Shown in pieces: positions 37,262 to 45,367 of a DNA stretch of 64,000 bases. Below the pieces are notes generated by a model. That model was not told where the DNA came from and searched no databases. It saw nothing but the letters and a program-made list of their open reading frames with translations. Position 1 is the stretch's first letter, and the number at the start of each line of letters is the position of its first letter. This stretch comes from Arthrobacter sp. NicSoilB8 (lineage in GTDB: Bacteria > Actinomycetota > Actinomycetes > Actinomycetales > Micrococcaceae), in the NCBI RefSeq assembly GCF_019977355.1, contig NZ_AP024655.1, forward strand, positions 4,650,001 to 4,714,000, in the 5' to 3' direction. Made by a program: the position numbers and the translations under genes.

Positions 37262-37349
37262 CTTCGGCCCAACTTCGGACTAACTTCAGTCCGCGGGTTC
37301 GGGGATAAGTTCCCGCCCGTCCGGGGCCGGCTACCGGTAGGCTGGCCGC

Positions 37350-37637
37350 ATGTACGTAGTCTCCCTGACTTACAAGGTCCCCGACGACATTGTGGAGTTC
37401 CACCTGCCGGCGCACGTGACGTGGCTGCAGGCGGCCTTCGACGAGGGCGTCTTCATGGTCGCGGGGCGCAAAATCCCCCGCACCGGCGGCCTGCTGCTTT
37501 CCAACGCGGACCGGGCCAGCCTGGACGCATCCTTGGCCAAGGACCCGTTCTACGTCAACGGTGTGGCTGACTTCGAGGTCATGGAGTTCCACGCCAACAG
37601 GGTGGCCCCAGGCTACGAAAACCTGCTGGACAGCTGA
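37350..37637 (+). CDS. YciI-family protein
   Basis: This 95-residue small dimeric alpha/beta protein belongs to the YciI (DGPF-related) family. It opens MYVVSLTYKV, has the conserved His in HLPAHVTWLQAAFDEG and the Asp-containing ADRASLDASLAKDPFYVNGVADFEV. TAGGCT six bases before the ATG and no Shine-Dalgarno suggest a leaderless mRNA. Family members have no generally agreed reaction. Divergence from marR suggests shared control. Confidence 0.85.
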   Translation: MYVVSLTYKVPDDIVEFHLPAHVTWLQAAFDEGVFMVAGRKIPRTGGLLLSNADRASLDASLAKDPFYVNGVADFEVMEFHANRVAPGYENLLDS

Positions 37638-37660
37638 GCCCGGACGGCTACCCGCCCGGC

Positions 37661-38500
37661 CTACGCGCCGCTGCGCGGCGCCAGCACCAGTTTCTTCAGG
37701 CCGCCCTTGCGCGGGACCTTCACGGGGTCGGGCCAGCGCGGCCGGAGCTCGTCGCCGAGGGTGACGCCGCGGAGCTTCCGTCCGAACAGGGGCAGCACCC
37801 AGTCGTGCACCCAGCGGCGTTGGAGGCGCTCCCATTCCCGCAGCCCCGTCTTCGCGGGCGGCTCCCACTCCTTGGGCTTGATCTTGTGGGGCACCCCGAG
37901 GTGGTCCAGGACCTGTGAAGCGAGGTACTTGTGGCCCGCCTTGGACATATGCAGCCGGTCCGAGTCCCACATCCGCGGGTCATGGAAGGCATCGAAGCAC
38001 CAGTAATCCACCAGCACCGCGCCGTAGCGGCCGGCAATCTCGCGGACGCGCCGGTTGTAGAAGGCGTTGCGCTTCTTCAACGGCTCCAGGAGCGCGGAGA
38101 CCTTGACGTCGAAGCCGGTGAACAGCACCAGCGTTGCTCCCGTCCCGGCGAGCGCAGCCACGAGGGACTCGTAGTCCTGCATGAGGGATCCGATGTCCGT
38201 GCCGAAATCCAGGATGTCGTTGCCGCCGGCGTACAGCGTGATGAGCGTCGGTTCCATGGCCAGGGCGGGTCCGAGCTGTTCGGCGATGATGTGGCGCAGC
38301 CGTTTGCTGCGGATCGCCAGGTTCGCGTACTCCCAGCCAGGCTGCGCCTTGGCCAGCTTCTCCGCGACCCGGTCCGCCCAGCCCCGCACCCCATTAGGGA
38401 GACGCGGATCGTAGTCGCCCACGCCCTCGGTGAAGGAATCCCCCAAGGCAACAAAGACCCTCCGCCCAGCTCGATCCGGAAGCAAAGGAAAAGAACCCAC
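37661..38500 (-). CDS. SGNH/GDSL hydrolase (second paralogue)
   Basis: This 279-residue paralogue of the 35859-36620 protein has the same motifs: FVALGDSFTEGVGD, TLYAGGNDIL and DRLHMSKAGH. It has an extra basic C-terminal region (KLRGVTLGDELRPRWPDP...). It begins with GTG at 38498-38500, and TAGGGT six bases upstream suggests a leaderless start. It is convergent with yciI. The pair probably arose by duplication around marR-yciI. Confidence 0.88.
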   Translation of the reverse strand: MGSFPLLPDRAGRRVFVALGDSFTEGVGDYDPRLPNGVRGWADRVAEKLAKAQPGWEYANLAIRSKRLRHIIAEQLGPALAMEPTLITLYAGGNDILDFGTDIGSLMQDYESLVAALAGTGATLVLFTGFDVKVSALLEPLKKRNAFYNRRVREIAGRYGAVLVDYWCFDAFHDPRMWDSDRLHMSKAGHKYLASQVLDHLGVPHKIKPKEWEPPAKTGLREWERLQRRWVHDWVLPLFGRKLRGVTLGDELRPRWPDPVKVPRKGGLKKLVLAPRSGA

Positions 38501-38915
38501 CCCGGCACCCTAACCACCCCAAAACACCGAAAAGGAAAGATCGGGTAAACAGGAGGAATCAAGAGGCAAGCCGATCAAAGCAGCCAACAGCCAGTGCCGC
38601 TCAGGCTGCACCAAAGGTGAGCCGACCGCAAGGTCGCAATCGCCACCTCGCTAGGGTGAACTACCCCCAAGGTCGCAACCGCCGCTGGCTAAGGTGAGCA
38701 GCCCGCACGGCCGCTGTCGGTGCTTTGCAAAGGAGCGCATCGCCGACCAGAGCCGAAGGAGGCCGCCCGCGGCCGAACGAGGCGGTGGGCGGAAGGGCGG
38801 ACCCGAGGGCCCCGAACTGAGCTTGCGAAGTTTGGGAAGGGTTCAACCGCTAAGCGACGGCAAAGCAGCGGCTGCGGCCGCAAGTCCGGGAGTACCAGAG
38901 GGGCGGCGCCGAAGG
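38501..38915. other. Non-coding stretch with three degenerate 39 bp repeats
   Basis: I find no credible gene in these 415 bases. Units starting at 38614, 38653 and 38691 share (A)AGGTGA...GCAAGGTCGCAA(T/C)CGCC, with a period of 38-39 bases; the third copy has decayed. The rest is GC-rich and resembles fading sequence beside the broken gene that follows. Confidence 0.6.
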
Positions 38916-39461
38916 CTAGAGCTCGGCCTTGCCCTGCCGCCAGTACCCCATGAACGCCACCTGCTTCCGGTCCATCCCCACGTCCCGCACCAGGTACCGC
39001 CGCAGCTCCTTCACGGTGCCCGCTTCGCCCGCGATCCAGGCGTAGAACGGCAGCGTGCCAGCGTGCTTGTCCGGGTTCGGGCTGGCGCTGATTGCGGCGG
39101 CGTCCATCCGGGCCGGCGTTTCCCACAGGATGTCACGGTCCACGTTGACGTCCTCCGGCTCGGGGCCGGCGGGGTTACCGGCTGACCGGAGACCGACCCA
39201 GCCGGGGAGGGTGACGGCGGCGCGGACGGCCTCCTGCAGCAGTTCGCCGTGCGCTCGGGATCGGCCGATCGCCGCACCGCGGGCAAGCCAGGTGACCTCG
39301 ACGTCGGCGGCTGTAGTGAAGTTTTGGAAGTCCCCTGCTTCAGGAACCTCCAGGATCGCGTGGCCGCTGACGTACGACGGCAGGCTCTCGAGGATTGCGC
39401 TGATGGCCGGGACGGCCGTCTCGTCCCCGGCCAGCAGGACGCGCTGGGCCAGGCCCGGAAT
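38916..39461 (-). pseudogene. Siderophore-interacting protein, 5'-truncated
   Basis: The minus-strand frame encodes 181 residues that match the C-terminal half of SIP-family ferric-siderophore reductases: LAQRVLLAGDETAVPAI (NAD(P)H-binding), then VTWLARG, and finally FYAWIAGEAGTVKELRRYL and VAFMGYWRQGKAEL. The N-terminal FAD-binding half is missing, and an in-frame TGA stands at 39462-39464 exactly where similarity ends. It therefore cannot make a flavoprotein. The break coincides with the truncated start of the FBP gene on the other strand, so one deletion removed the divergent 5' ends of both genes. Confidence 0.85.
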
Positions 39462-39946
39462 TCACTGCGCAGCAGATCCGCTCGTCCTTCATCAATGCGA
39501 GCCGGTCAAAAGCCGCCAAACTCAATCTGCCCAAGAACTTCGACACCCTGGGCTGGGAAAACATTGATTTCCTAGCCTGGCGGGACGAGAAGATGCCCCT
39601 CCGCGGCTATCTCGTGGTGCAGGGGCCGAAGGGCCCCACCGGCATCATGCTCAGGGCCCCTGAAGGCGGGGCCAAAAAGAACCGCTCCGTGCTCTGTGAA
39701 CTGTGCCGGGACGTGTTCTCCAAGGACGATGTCCTGCTGTGGGTGGCAAAGCGCGCCGGACAGTCCGGCCGCAACGGCAACACGCTGGGCACCTTGATCT
39801 GCGCCGATTTCCTGTGCTGCCGCAATGTGCGGGTGGAGCCTCCGGCCAACGAGATCAACCCGGACCCCGCCGCCGTCGTGCTGCGGCAGATCGACGGGCT
39901 GATGGCGCGCACTGCCCAGTTCGTGGACCGCGTCCGGGGCAACTAG
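39458..39946 (+). pseudogene. FBP-domain (treble-clef zinc finger) protein, 5'-truncated
   Basis: From 39458 the frame reads EFTAQQIRSSFINASRSKA and continues to 39946 with the zinc-binding pairs LCELC and ICADFLCC. This is the full FBP C-terminal treble-clef domain seen in EF-G-binding/FusB-like proteins. The frame is open back to 39404, but no ATG, GTG or TTG occurs in it before 39593. The normal start and first few residues are therefore lost at the junction with the SIP fragment. Translation from the ATG at 39593 would lack about 45 residues, so I call it a pseudogene, although a shortened product remains possible. Confidence 0.75.
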
Positions 39947-39955
39947 CCCCGCCTC

Positions 39956-40024
39956 AAGCAACGCGGGGTCAGTTACGGCCCATTACGGCGGCGTTTATGG
40001 GCCGCAAGTGACCCCGCGTTGCTT
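39956..40024. repeat. 69 bp palindromic element, intact copy
   Basis: AAGCAACGCGGGGTCA (39956-39971) pairs exactly with TGACCCCGCGTTGCTT (40009-40024). An inner stem TTACGGCCCAT/ATGGGCCGCAA extends it with two mismatches around a 13-base loop. It lies between convergent genes, ten bases after the FBP stop and 17 before the amine-oxidase stop, so it could end both transcripts. A second copy, split by IS30, lies at 54320-55657. Confidence 0.9.
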
Positions 40025-40040
40025 TGGGGGCGGGCGGGGG

Positions 40041-41417
40041 CTACGCGGCGGCCACCGTGCTGGCGGCGTCGCGGGCCAGGATCCGGGCGGCCGTAGCCCG
40101 GCCCATCCGGACCGCGCCGTCCACATGCTGGTAGCCCTCGGCCGCCAGGTCCGAGGACGCCCAGTAGATGGGTCCCACCGGGGTGAGCTGGTCCGCGCCG
40201 TAGCGGTGCAGGCCGCCCAGATCGTAGCTGGAGGCGAAGGCACCGCGGGTCCATTCCTCGGAGGCCCAGTCGGACTCGTAGTACACCACCGGTTCCAGGG
40301 TTTTCGGGCCCAAGGACTCCGCCATGGCCGAGAGAATCACCCGACGCCGTTCCGCAGCATCGAGGGCGAACATCGCGTCCGCCTTCTCATCCGGCACGAA
40401 GGCCACCAGGGTTCCGCGCGGGTCCTCGTGGTTGGTGTTGTCGTAGATTTCCTGGACCACCAGATCGGGGCTAAAGCAGGTGCCGGAGAGGCCCTCTTCG
40501 CGCCAGAACGGCGTCTCGTAGACGGCGTGCACCTTGATCACCAGGCCCAGCGACTGATGCTGGTGCATCTGGTGCTGCCGGCGCGGCAGCGGGGGTTCAA
40601 AGCTCACGCGCGAGTAGAGGTTGGGCGGCACGGCCATGATGGCGTACCGGGCCTTCACAATGGCCTGGTCCGAAACGGCGGTGACGCCGTCGCTGTCCCA
40701 GCGCAGGGTCCGCACCGGGGAATCAAGGACGACGTCGTCCCCCAGCGCGGCCGCGATGGTCTCCGACACCAGCTGCATCCCTCCCACAACGCGCCGGTCC
40801 AGGAGCAGGTCCTCGTCCACCAGGTTCGAGAACGAGCCCGCAGATGCCGCCATCAGCACGGCCTGCAGCGCGGAGAAGGAGTGCGCCGGCTTGGTCAGCA
40901 TGCCGCCGGCCAGGAAGTGGCCGATGTTGGCGCATGCCTCTTCGTCGTCGGAGAGCTGGCGCATCCAGTGGTGCAGAGAGACGGTGTCGAGGTCGCGCGC
41001 CCGGGGGTGCGCCCACGGCTCCTCGGCGCCGATCTCGGCGGCCAGCTCATCCAGAATGCCGATCAGCCGGCGCATTTCGGCCTCGGTGCGCTCGGAGACC
41101 GGGAACATCTCCCCGGTGTAGAGGCTGCGGGTGCCGTCCGGGGCGACGTAGACCGACTGGCCCTCGCGGTAGCGGCTGAACGTTTCCAGGCCCAGCTCGC
41201 CCAGGAGGTCCTTGAGCGCCGTCTGGTCCGGTGAGATCCACTGGCCGCCGATTTCCAGCATGGCCCCGTCGATGGTGCTGGTCCAGGTCCGGCCGCCAAC
41301 CCTGTCGCGGGCCTCCAGCACGGCAACCGTCAGGCCCGCCGCTTTCAGGTCCCGTGCGGCGTTCAGCCCGGTCGGGCCGGCGCCGATGATAACAACATCG
41401 CGTTCAATACGTTTCAC
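40041..41417 (-). CDS. puo: FAD-dependent amine oxidase, putrescine-oxidase-like
   Basis: This 458-residue flavin monoamine oxidase opens with the Rossmann motif DVVIIGAGPTGLNAARDL, then EARDRVGGRTWTS and GGQWISPDQ. The C-terminal YWASSDLAAEGYQHVDGAVRMG completes the FAD site. Its overall layout matches the actinobacterial putrescine oxidases, which release aminoaldehyde, ammonia and hydrogen peroxide. It is the third gene of a minus-strand run with an aminoaldehyde dehydrogenase and an APC permease, which supports a diamine substrate. Whether putrescine or cadaverine is preferred cannot be read from sequence. Confidence 0.85.
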   Translation of the reverse strand: MKRIERDVVIIGAGPTGLNAARDLKAAGLTVAVLEARDRVGGRTWTSTIDGAMLEIGGQWISPDQTALKDLLGELGLETFSRYREGQSVYVAPDGTRSLYTGEMFPVSERTEAEMRRLIGILDELAAEIGAEEPWAHPRARDLDTVSLHHWMRQLSDDEEACANIGHFLAGGMLTKPAHSFSALQAVLMAASAGSFSNLVDEDLLLDRRVVGGMQLVSETIAAALGDDVVLDSPVRTLRWDSDGVTAVSDQAIVKARYAIMAVPPNLYSRVSFEPPLPRRQHQMHQHQSLGLVIKVHAVYETPFWREEGLSGTCFSPDLVVQEIYDNTNHEDPRGTLVAFVPDEKADAMFALDAAERRRVILSAMAESLGPKTLEPVVYYESDWASEEWTRGAFASSYDLGGLHRYGADQLTPVGPIYWASSDLAAEGYQHVDGAVRMGRATAARILARDAASTVAAA

Positions 41418-41440
41418 TGTTTGCTCTTTCGTTTGGTGCG

Positions 41441-42958
41441 TTAGTTGACCGCTGCTTGCCGGGCCCTGCCAGCACGCAGCCTCGCGGCGACGTCGATGGC
41501 GTCACCGGCCGGCGCCGTGGACTTGGCATCCGGGCGGGCGAGCAGGAGGTAGAGAAGTCCGCTGCCCGCCACCACGGCCAGGCCCAGCAGGACGGTCCAG
41601 TCGGTGACAAAGACGCCCGTGCTGCCGGGCCAGGCCAGCAGCACCATGGCAAAGATGCCGTAGGCCAGGGCGGCGGCATTAACCGCCAATCCCGCGGCGC
41701 CCAGGCTGAACGGCCCCGCCGGCCGCCAGCCCTTGAGGCGCTGGCGCAGTGCGGCCAGCACCACGGACTGGAAGGCAATGTAGATGCCCAGTACCGCGAA
41801 GGACGTGATCTGGGTAAGCAGTTCATCCGAGCCCAGGTAGATGATGACGCAGAGGGCAAGCGGGATGCAGGCTGCGACGATCAGGGCGTTAGCGGGAACC
41901 TTCGCGGTGCCGGAAACCCTGGACAGCCAGCGGTGGCCGGGCACCATGCCATCGCGGGCAAAGGAGAAGATCAGCCGGCTCGCCGCCGCCTGCAGGCTCA
42001 GCACGCAGGACAGAAACGCCGTGATCGCAACGACTAGGAAAATCTTGGCACCCACCGGGCCCAGGGCCGCTTCCAGGATGGCGGGGATGGGGTCAGCGTC
42101 CTGGCCGTTGACGATCTCCTGCAGATTGGGCGCGGCCAGCACATAGCCGCCGAAGGAGAACAGCGCGGAGACGCCTCCCACCACAATGGTCATCATCATG
42201 GCGCGCGGGATCCGCCGGGCCGGGTTGGCGACTTCCTCCGCCACGTCGCCGCAGGCTTCAAAGCCGTAGAAGAGGAACAGACCGGCCAGGGCGGCGCCCA
42301 TGAACGCGTTCAGGTAGCTGCCGTCACCCTGTACGCCCATCGGGTCGAAGAACACGCCGAAGCTCTGCTTGCGCTGGAAAATCAGCAGGTACAGGCCGAC
42401 GGCGATCACACCGATCAGCTCGGCTGCCAGCCCGATCCGGGCCACCCGGGCCATGGTCTTGGTGCCGGTGAAGTTCAGGACCAGCGCCACCAGCAGGAGC
42501 AGGACCGACAGGCCAAGCGTACTTTCCCGGTTCAGCTCAATCTCGAACAGGCTGGCCAGGAAGCCGCTGCCAAATTCGGCCACGGCGGTGATCGTGACAA
42601 TCATGGCCCAGATGTAGACCCAGGCCGCCATCCAGGCATAACGCCGGCCCCACAGCCGCCTGGTCCACGGATAGATGCCGCCATGAATGGGATATTGCGA
42701 TACCACCTCGCCGAAGACCAAGGCCACGAGCATCTGACCGGCTCCCACGATGAAGATCCAGAACACCGACGGCGGCCCGCCGGCCGCCATGGCGACCGCG
42801 AAAAGCGAGTACACCCCCACCAGCGGCGAAAGGTAGGTGAATCCGAGGGCGAAATTGGCCCACAGGGACATGGACCGGTCAAAGGAATCCTGGTAGCCCA
42901 GGACGGCAAGATGGTCACTATCGTTAAGCTCGGCGGTGTTGCGGGGTTCGGTAGACAT
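41441..42958 (-). CDS. APC-family amino acid/polyamine permease
   Basis: I start at the ATG at 42956-42958 because AAGGAA lies seven bases upstream and the family sequence begins there (STEPRNTAELNDSDHLAVLGY). The 505-residue protein has 12 hydrophobic helices, with the APC helix I signature FALGFTYLSPLVGVYSLF and GQMLVALVFGEVVSQYPIHGG. It lies between the aminoaldehyde dehydrogenase and the amine oxidase, so uptake of putrescine, cadaverine or a related amine is the likely job. Confidence 0.87.
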   Translation of the reverse strand: MSTEPRNTAELNDSDHLAVLGYQDSFDRSMSLWANFALGFTYLSPLVGVYSLFAVAMAAGGPPSVFWIFIVGAGQMLVALVFGEVVSQYPIHGGIYPWTRRLWGRRYAWMAAWVYIWAMIVTITAVAEFGSGFLASLFEIELNRESTLGLSVLLLLVALVLNFTGTKTMARVARIGLAAELIGVIAVGLYLLIFQRKQSFGVFFDPMGVQGDGSYLNAFMGAALAGLFLFYGFEACGDVAEEVANPARRIPRAMMMTIVVGGVSALFSFGGYVLAAPNLQEIVNGQDADPIPAILEAALGPVGAKIFLVVAITAFLSCVLSLQAAASRLIFSFARDGMVPGHRWLSRVSGTAKVPANALIVAACIPLALCVIIYLGSDELLTQITSFAVLGIYIAFQSVVLAALRQRLKGWRPAGPFSLGAAGLAVNAAALAYGIFAMVLLAWPGSTGVFVTDWTVLLGLAVVAGSGLLYLLLARPDAKSTAPAGDAIDVAARLRAGRARQAAVN

Positions 42959-43074
42959 AGTTTCCTTCCGACGACGTTGGCGGGAGATTCTGGCGGGATG
43001 CCGGCGGGAGCTGCCGGTGACGGTGGTTTCAGCGCTGCCGGTCCCGGCGGTGGAAGTGCCGGCGGTGGCGCTGC

Positions 43075-44508
43075 TTAACCGATGTAGCTCATGACGTGCT
43101 TGATCCGGGTGTAGTCCTCCAGCCCGTACATGGACAGGTCCTTGCCGTACCCGGAGTGCTTGAATCCGCCGTGCGGCATCTCGGCCACGAGGGGGATGTG
43201 GGTGTTGATCCAGACGCAGCCGAAATCCAGGCGCTTGGCGAACTGCATGGCCCGGGTGTGGTCCTTGGTCCACACCGAGGACGCGAGCCCGTAGTCCACA
43301 TCGTTGGCCAGGGCCAGGGCCTCGGCGTCGGTGGAGAACTTCTGCACCGTGACGATCGGGCCGAACACCTCGTTCTGGATGAGCTCGTCGTCCTGGTTGA
43401 GCCCGGACACCACGGTGGCCTCGTGGAAGTAGCCCACACCTCCGTGGCGTTTGCCGCCGACTTCAACGGTGGCGTGTTCCGGCAGCCGCTCCAGGAATCC
43501 GGCGACCCGCCGAAGATGGTCTGCGCTGCTGAGCGCGCCGTACAGGATTCCGTCCTCGGCCGGGGCGCCGGTCTTGGCGTTGTGCCGAACTTCCTCGGCA
43601 AAGGCAGCCACAAACTCATCGTGGATGTCTTCATGCACCAGCAGCCGCGTGGCCGCTGTGCAGTCCTGGCCCGCGTTGTAGAACGACGCCGGGACGATCC
43701 CCGCCACGGCGGTGGCGATGTCGACGTCGTCGAACACGATGACCGGGGCTTTGCCGCCCAGCTCCAGGTGAACGCGCTTGACGTCGACGGCGGCCGCTCC
43801 GGCCACCTCCATGCCGGCCCGCACGCTGCCGGTGATGGACACCATTTCCGGGGCCTCGTCCGCCACCAGCGCCTTGCCGGTCTCACGGTCCCCCAGCACC
43901 ACGTTGAACGCGCCGGCGGGGAGGAATTCGCTGGCCAGTTCGGCAAACAGCAGGGTGGAGCTCGGTGTGGAATCGGAGGGTTTGAGGACTACGGTATTGC
44001 CGGCCGCGAGCGCGGGAATGACCTTCCACGCGGCCATCATCAGCGGATAGTTCCAGGGCGCCACCTGGCCGATCACGCCGATGGGCTCGCGCCGGATCGA
44101 GGAACTGTGGTCCGCGAGGTACTCGGCGGTGGCGCGCCCTTCCAGGGTCCGGGCCGCGCCGGCGAAGAAGCGGATCTGGTCCACGAGCACGTCGATCTCA
44201 TCCGGGACAATCCCGGCCCGGGGCTTGCCGGTGTCGGCGCATTCGAGGTCTGCCAGTTCCTCGGCCCGCGCCTCGACGGCGTCGGCAATGTGCAACAGCG
44301 CCCGCTGGCGCTCTGCGGGAGTGGTTTCGCTCCAGATTTCAAACGCCGCAGCGGCTGCCGCGTAGGCGGCAGCGACGTCGCCGGCGGTGGAAACGGGCGT
44401 TGTGGCGATGACTTCCTCGGTGGCCGGATTGTGGATCGCCAGCCGGCTGGTCGCTGCCGAGTCAACAAACTGGCCGTTGACGAAGTTCCGCAAATTCCGC
44501 ACGCTCAT
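43075..44508 (-). CDS. Gamma-aminobutyraldehyde-type aldehyde dehydrogenase
   Basis: This is a 477-residue NAD(P)-dependent aldehyde dehydrogenase. The catalytic Cys is C283 in NAGQDCTAATR, and the Glu lies in HLELGGKAP. VAPWNYPLMMAAWK and FGPIVTVQKF are typical, and the overall pattern matches PatD/betaine-aldehyde-type enzymes acting on aminoaldehydes. I start at the ATG at 44506-44508 with AAGGGA upstream; the longer frame adds non-homologous residues. It would oxidise the product of the amine oxidase to GABA or 5-aminovalerate. A 116-base GGCGG-rich spacer separates it from the permease. Confidence 0.9.
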   Translation of the reverse strand: MSVRNLRNFVNGQFVDSAATSRLAIHNPATEEVIATTPVSTAGDVAAAYAAAAAAFEIWSETTPAERQRALLHIADAVEARAEELADLECADTGKPRAGIVPDEIDVLVDQIRFFAGAARTLEGRATAEYLADHSSSIRREPIGVIGQVAPWNYPLMMAAWKVIPALAAGNTVVLKPSDSTPSSTLLFAELASEFLPAGAFNVVLGDRETGKALVADEAPEMVSITGSVRAGMEVAGAAAVDVKRVHLELGGKAPVIVFDDVDIATAVAGIVPASFYNAGQDCTAATRLLVHEDIHDEFVAAFAEEVRHNAKTGAPAEDGILYGALSSADHLRRVAGFLERLPEHATVEVGGKRHGGVGYFHEATVVSGLNQDDELIQNEVFGPIVTVQKFSTDAEALALANDVDYGLASSVWTKDHTRAMQFAKRLDFGCVWINTHIPLVAEMPHGGFKHSGYGKDLSMYGLEDYTRIKHVMSYIG

Positions 44509-44626
44509 GTGGTTCCCTTCAATGAATTGGGTGGCCGGTCCGCGCCGCGGACCCCGCCAGAATGTGACCTGATTCACGGCCACATGGTGAGACTACACCT
44601 TATTCATCTGAAATGGGATGTTTAAA

Positions 44627-45367
44627 TTATTGAGCTGTGCGCACCAGGACTTTCAGGTTGGTTCCGGGGCAGGCAATGGCGCCGGTCCAGGCCGGGCCCG
44701 CATCTGCGGCGGCAAGTGTGCCCACGGGGAGTCGCGGATCGGTGGAAACGATCACTCGGCCGGCGGCGCTCACCAGAGCTGTCGGGGCGCCCACGGCGCG
44801 CATCAGCGGCAGGGCGTCCCGCTCCAGCCGGCGCACCAGGACGTCCGCGCCCACCACTCCCGCCATGGACCCGCCAACGACGACGGGCGCTGTGAGCGTG
44901 AGGATGTAATCACACGTGCACAAGTGGTCCACGTAGGGGCCCGTGATGTGCCGGGCGCCGGTGGCCTCCGGAACCCGATACCACTCCAGCGCGCTAAGGT
45001 CCCGCAGATAGTCGGCGTACTCGCGCGATGCCAGATCCAGCTGGCTCGGCTCGGTGGTGGTGCCGAGGATCGGATTGTCCTCCAGCGGGCCCAGCCACCA
45101 GGCAAAATGGAGGCCCTTCCCGCGCACCACCCCCGGTGCTGCGATGAATCCGGCGCCGATCAGCAGCGGGTCGGCGGCCGTGAGTTCCGGGCCCACCATC
45201 GCGTAGACGGCAGGATCGATCTCTCCCGCACCCCAGGCAGTTGAGGCTTCGACCCGGCTGCGCCAGTGGTCCAGGGTTCCGAAGACGTCGTTGAACAACG
45301 CTCCGATGGCCGCGGCGCACTTGCCCGCCCGGGCCTGGACGGAATCCGCACTGTGATTCTCAGCCAT
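44627..45367 (-). CDS. Cache-domain-containing protein without a membrane segment
   Basis: The 246-residue protein has the outline of a single Cache sensor domain. It has an N-terminal helix (GALFNDVFGTLDHWRSRVE), YVDHLCTCDYILTLTAPVVVGGSMAGVVGADVLV as the signature strands, and a terminal beta pair. No signal peptide or transmembrane helix is present, which is unusual because Cache domains normally sense ligands outside the cell. It starts at the ATG at 45365-45367 with AAGGAG upstream and overlaps the GntR stop by eight bases. It may therefore bind the inducer for that regulator, or be an enzyme using this fold; both are guesses. Confidence 0.7.
   Translation of the reverse strand: MAENHSADSVQARAGKCAAAIGALFNDVFGTLDHWRSRVEASTAWGAGEIDPAVYAMVGPELTAADPLLIGAGFIAAPGVVRGKGLHFAWWLGPLEDNPILGTTTEPSQLDLASREYADYLRDLSALEWYRVPEATGARHITGPYVDHLCTCDYILTLTAPVVVGGSMAGVVGADVLVRRLERDALPLMRAVGAPTALVSAAGRVIVSTDPRLPVGTLAAADAGPAWTGAIACPGTNLKVLVRTAQ

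Noticed and set aside
38694..39185. A long plus-strand frame overlapping the SIP fragment
   Set aside because: It is the antisense shadow of the SIP relic and of GC-rich flanking DNA. The minus-strand frame carries clear SIP family motifs.
42959..43273. N-terminal extension of the APC permease frame
   Set aside because: The extra 105 codons overlap the aldehyde dehydrogenase 3' end in another frame and are Arg/His/Pro-rich. AAGGAA before the ATG at 42958 marks the real start.
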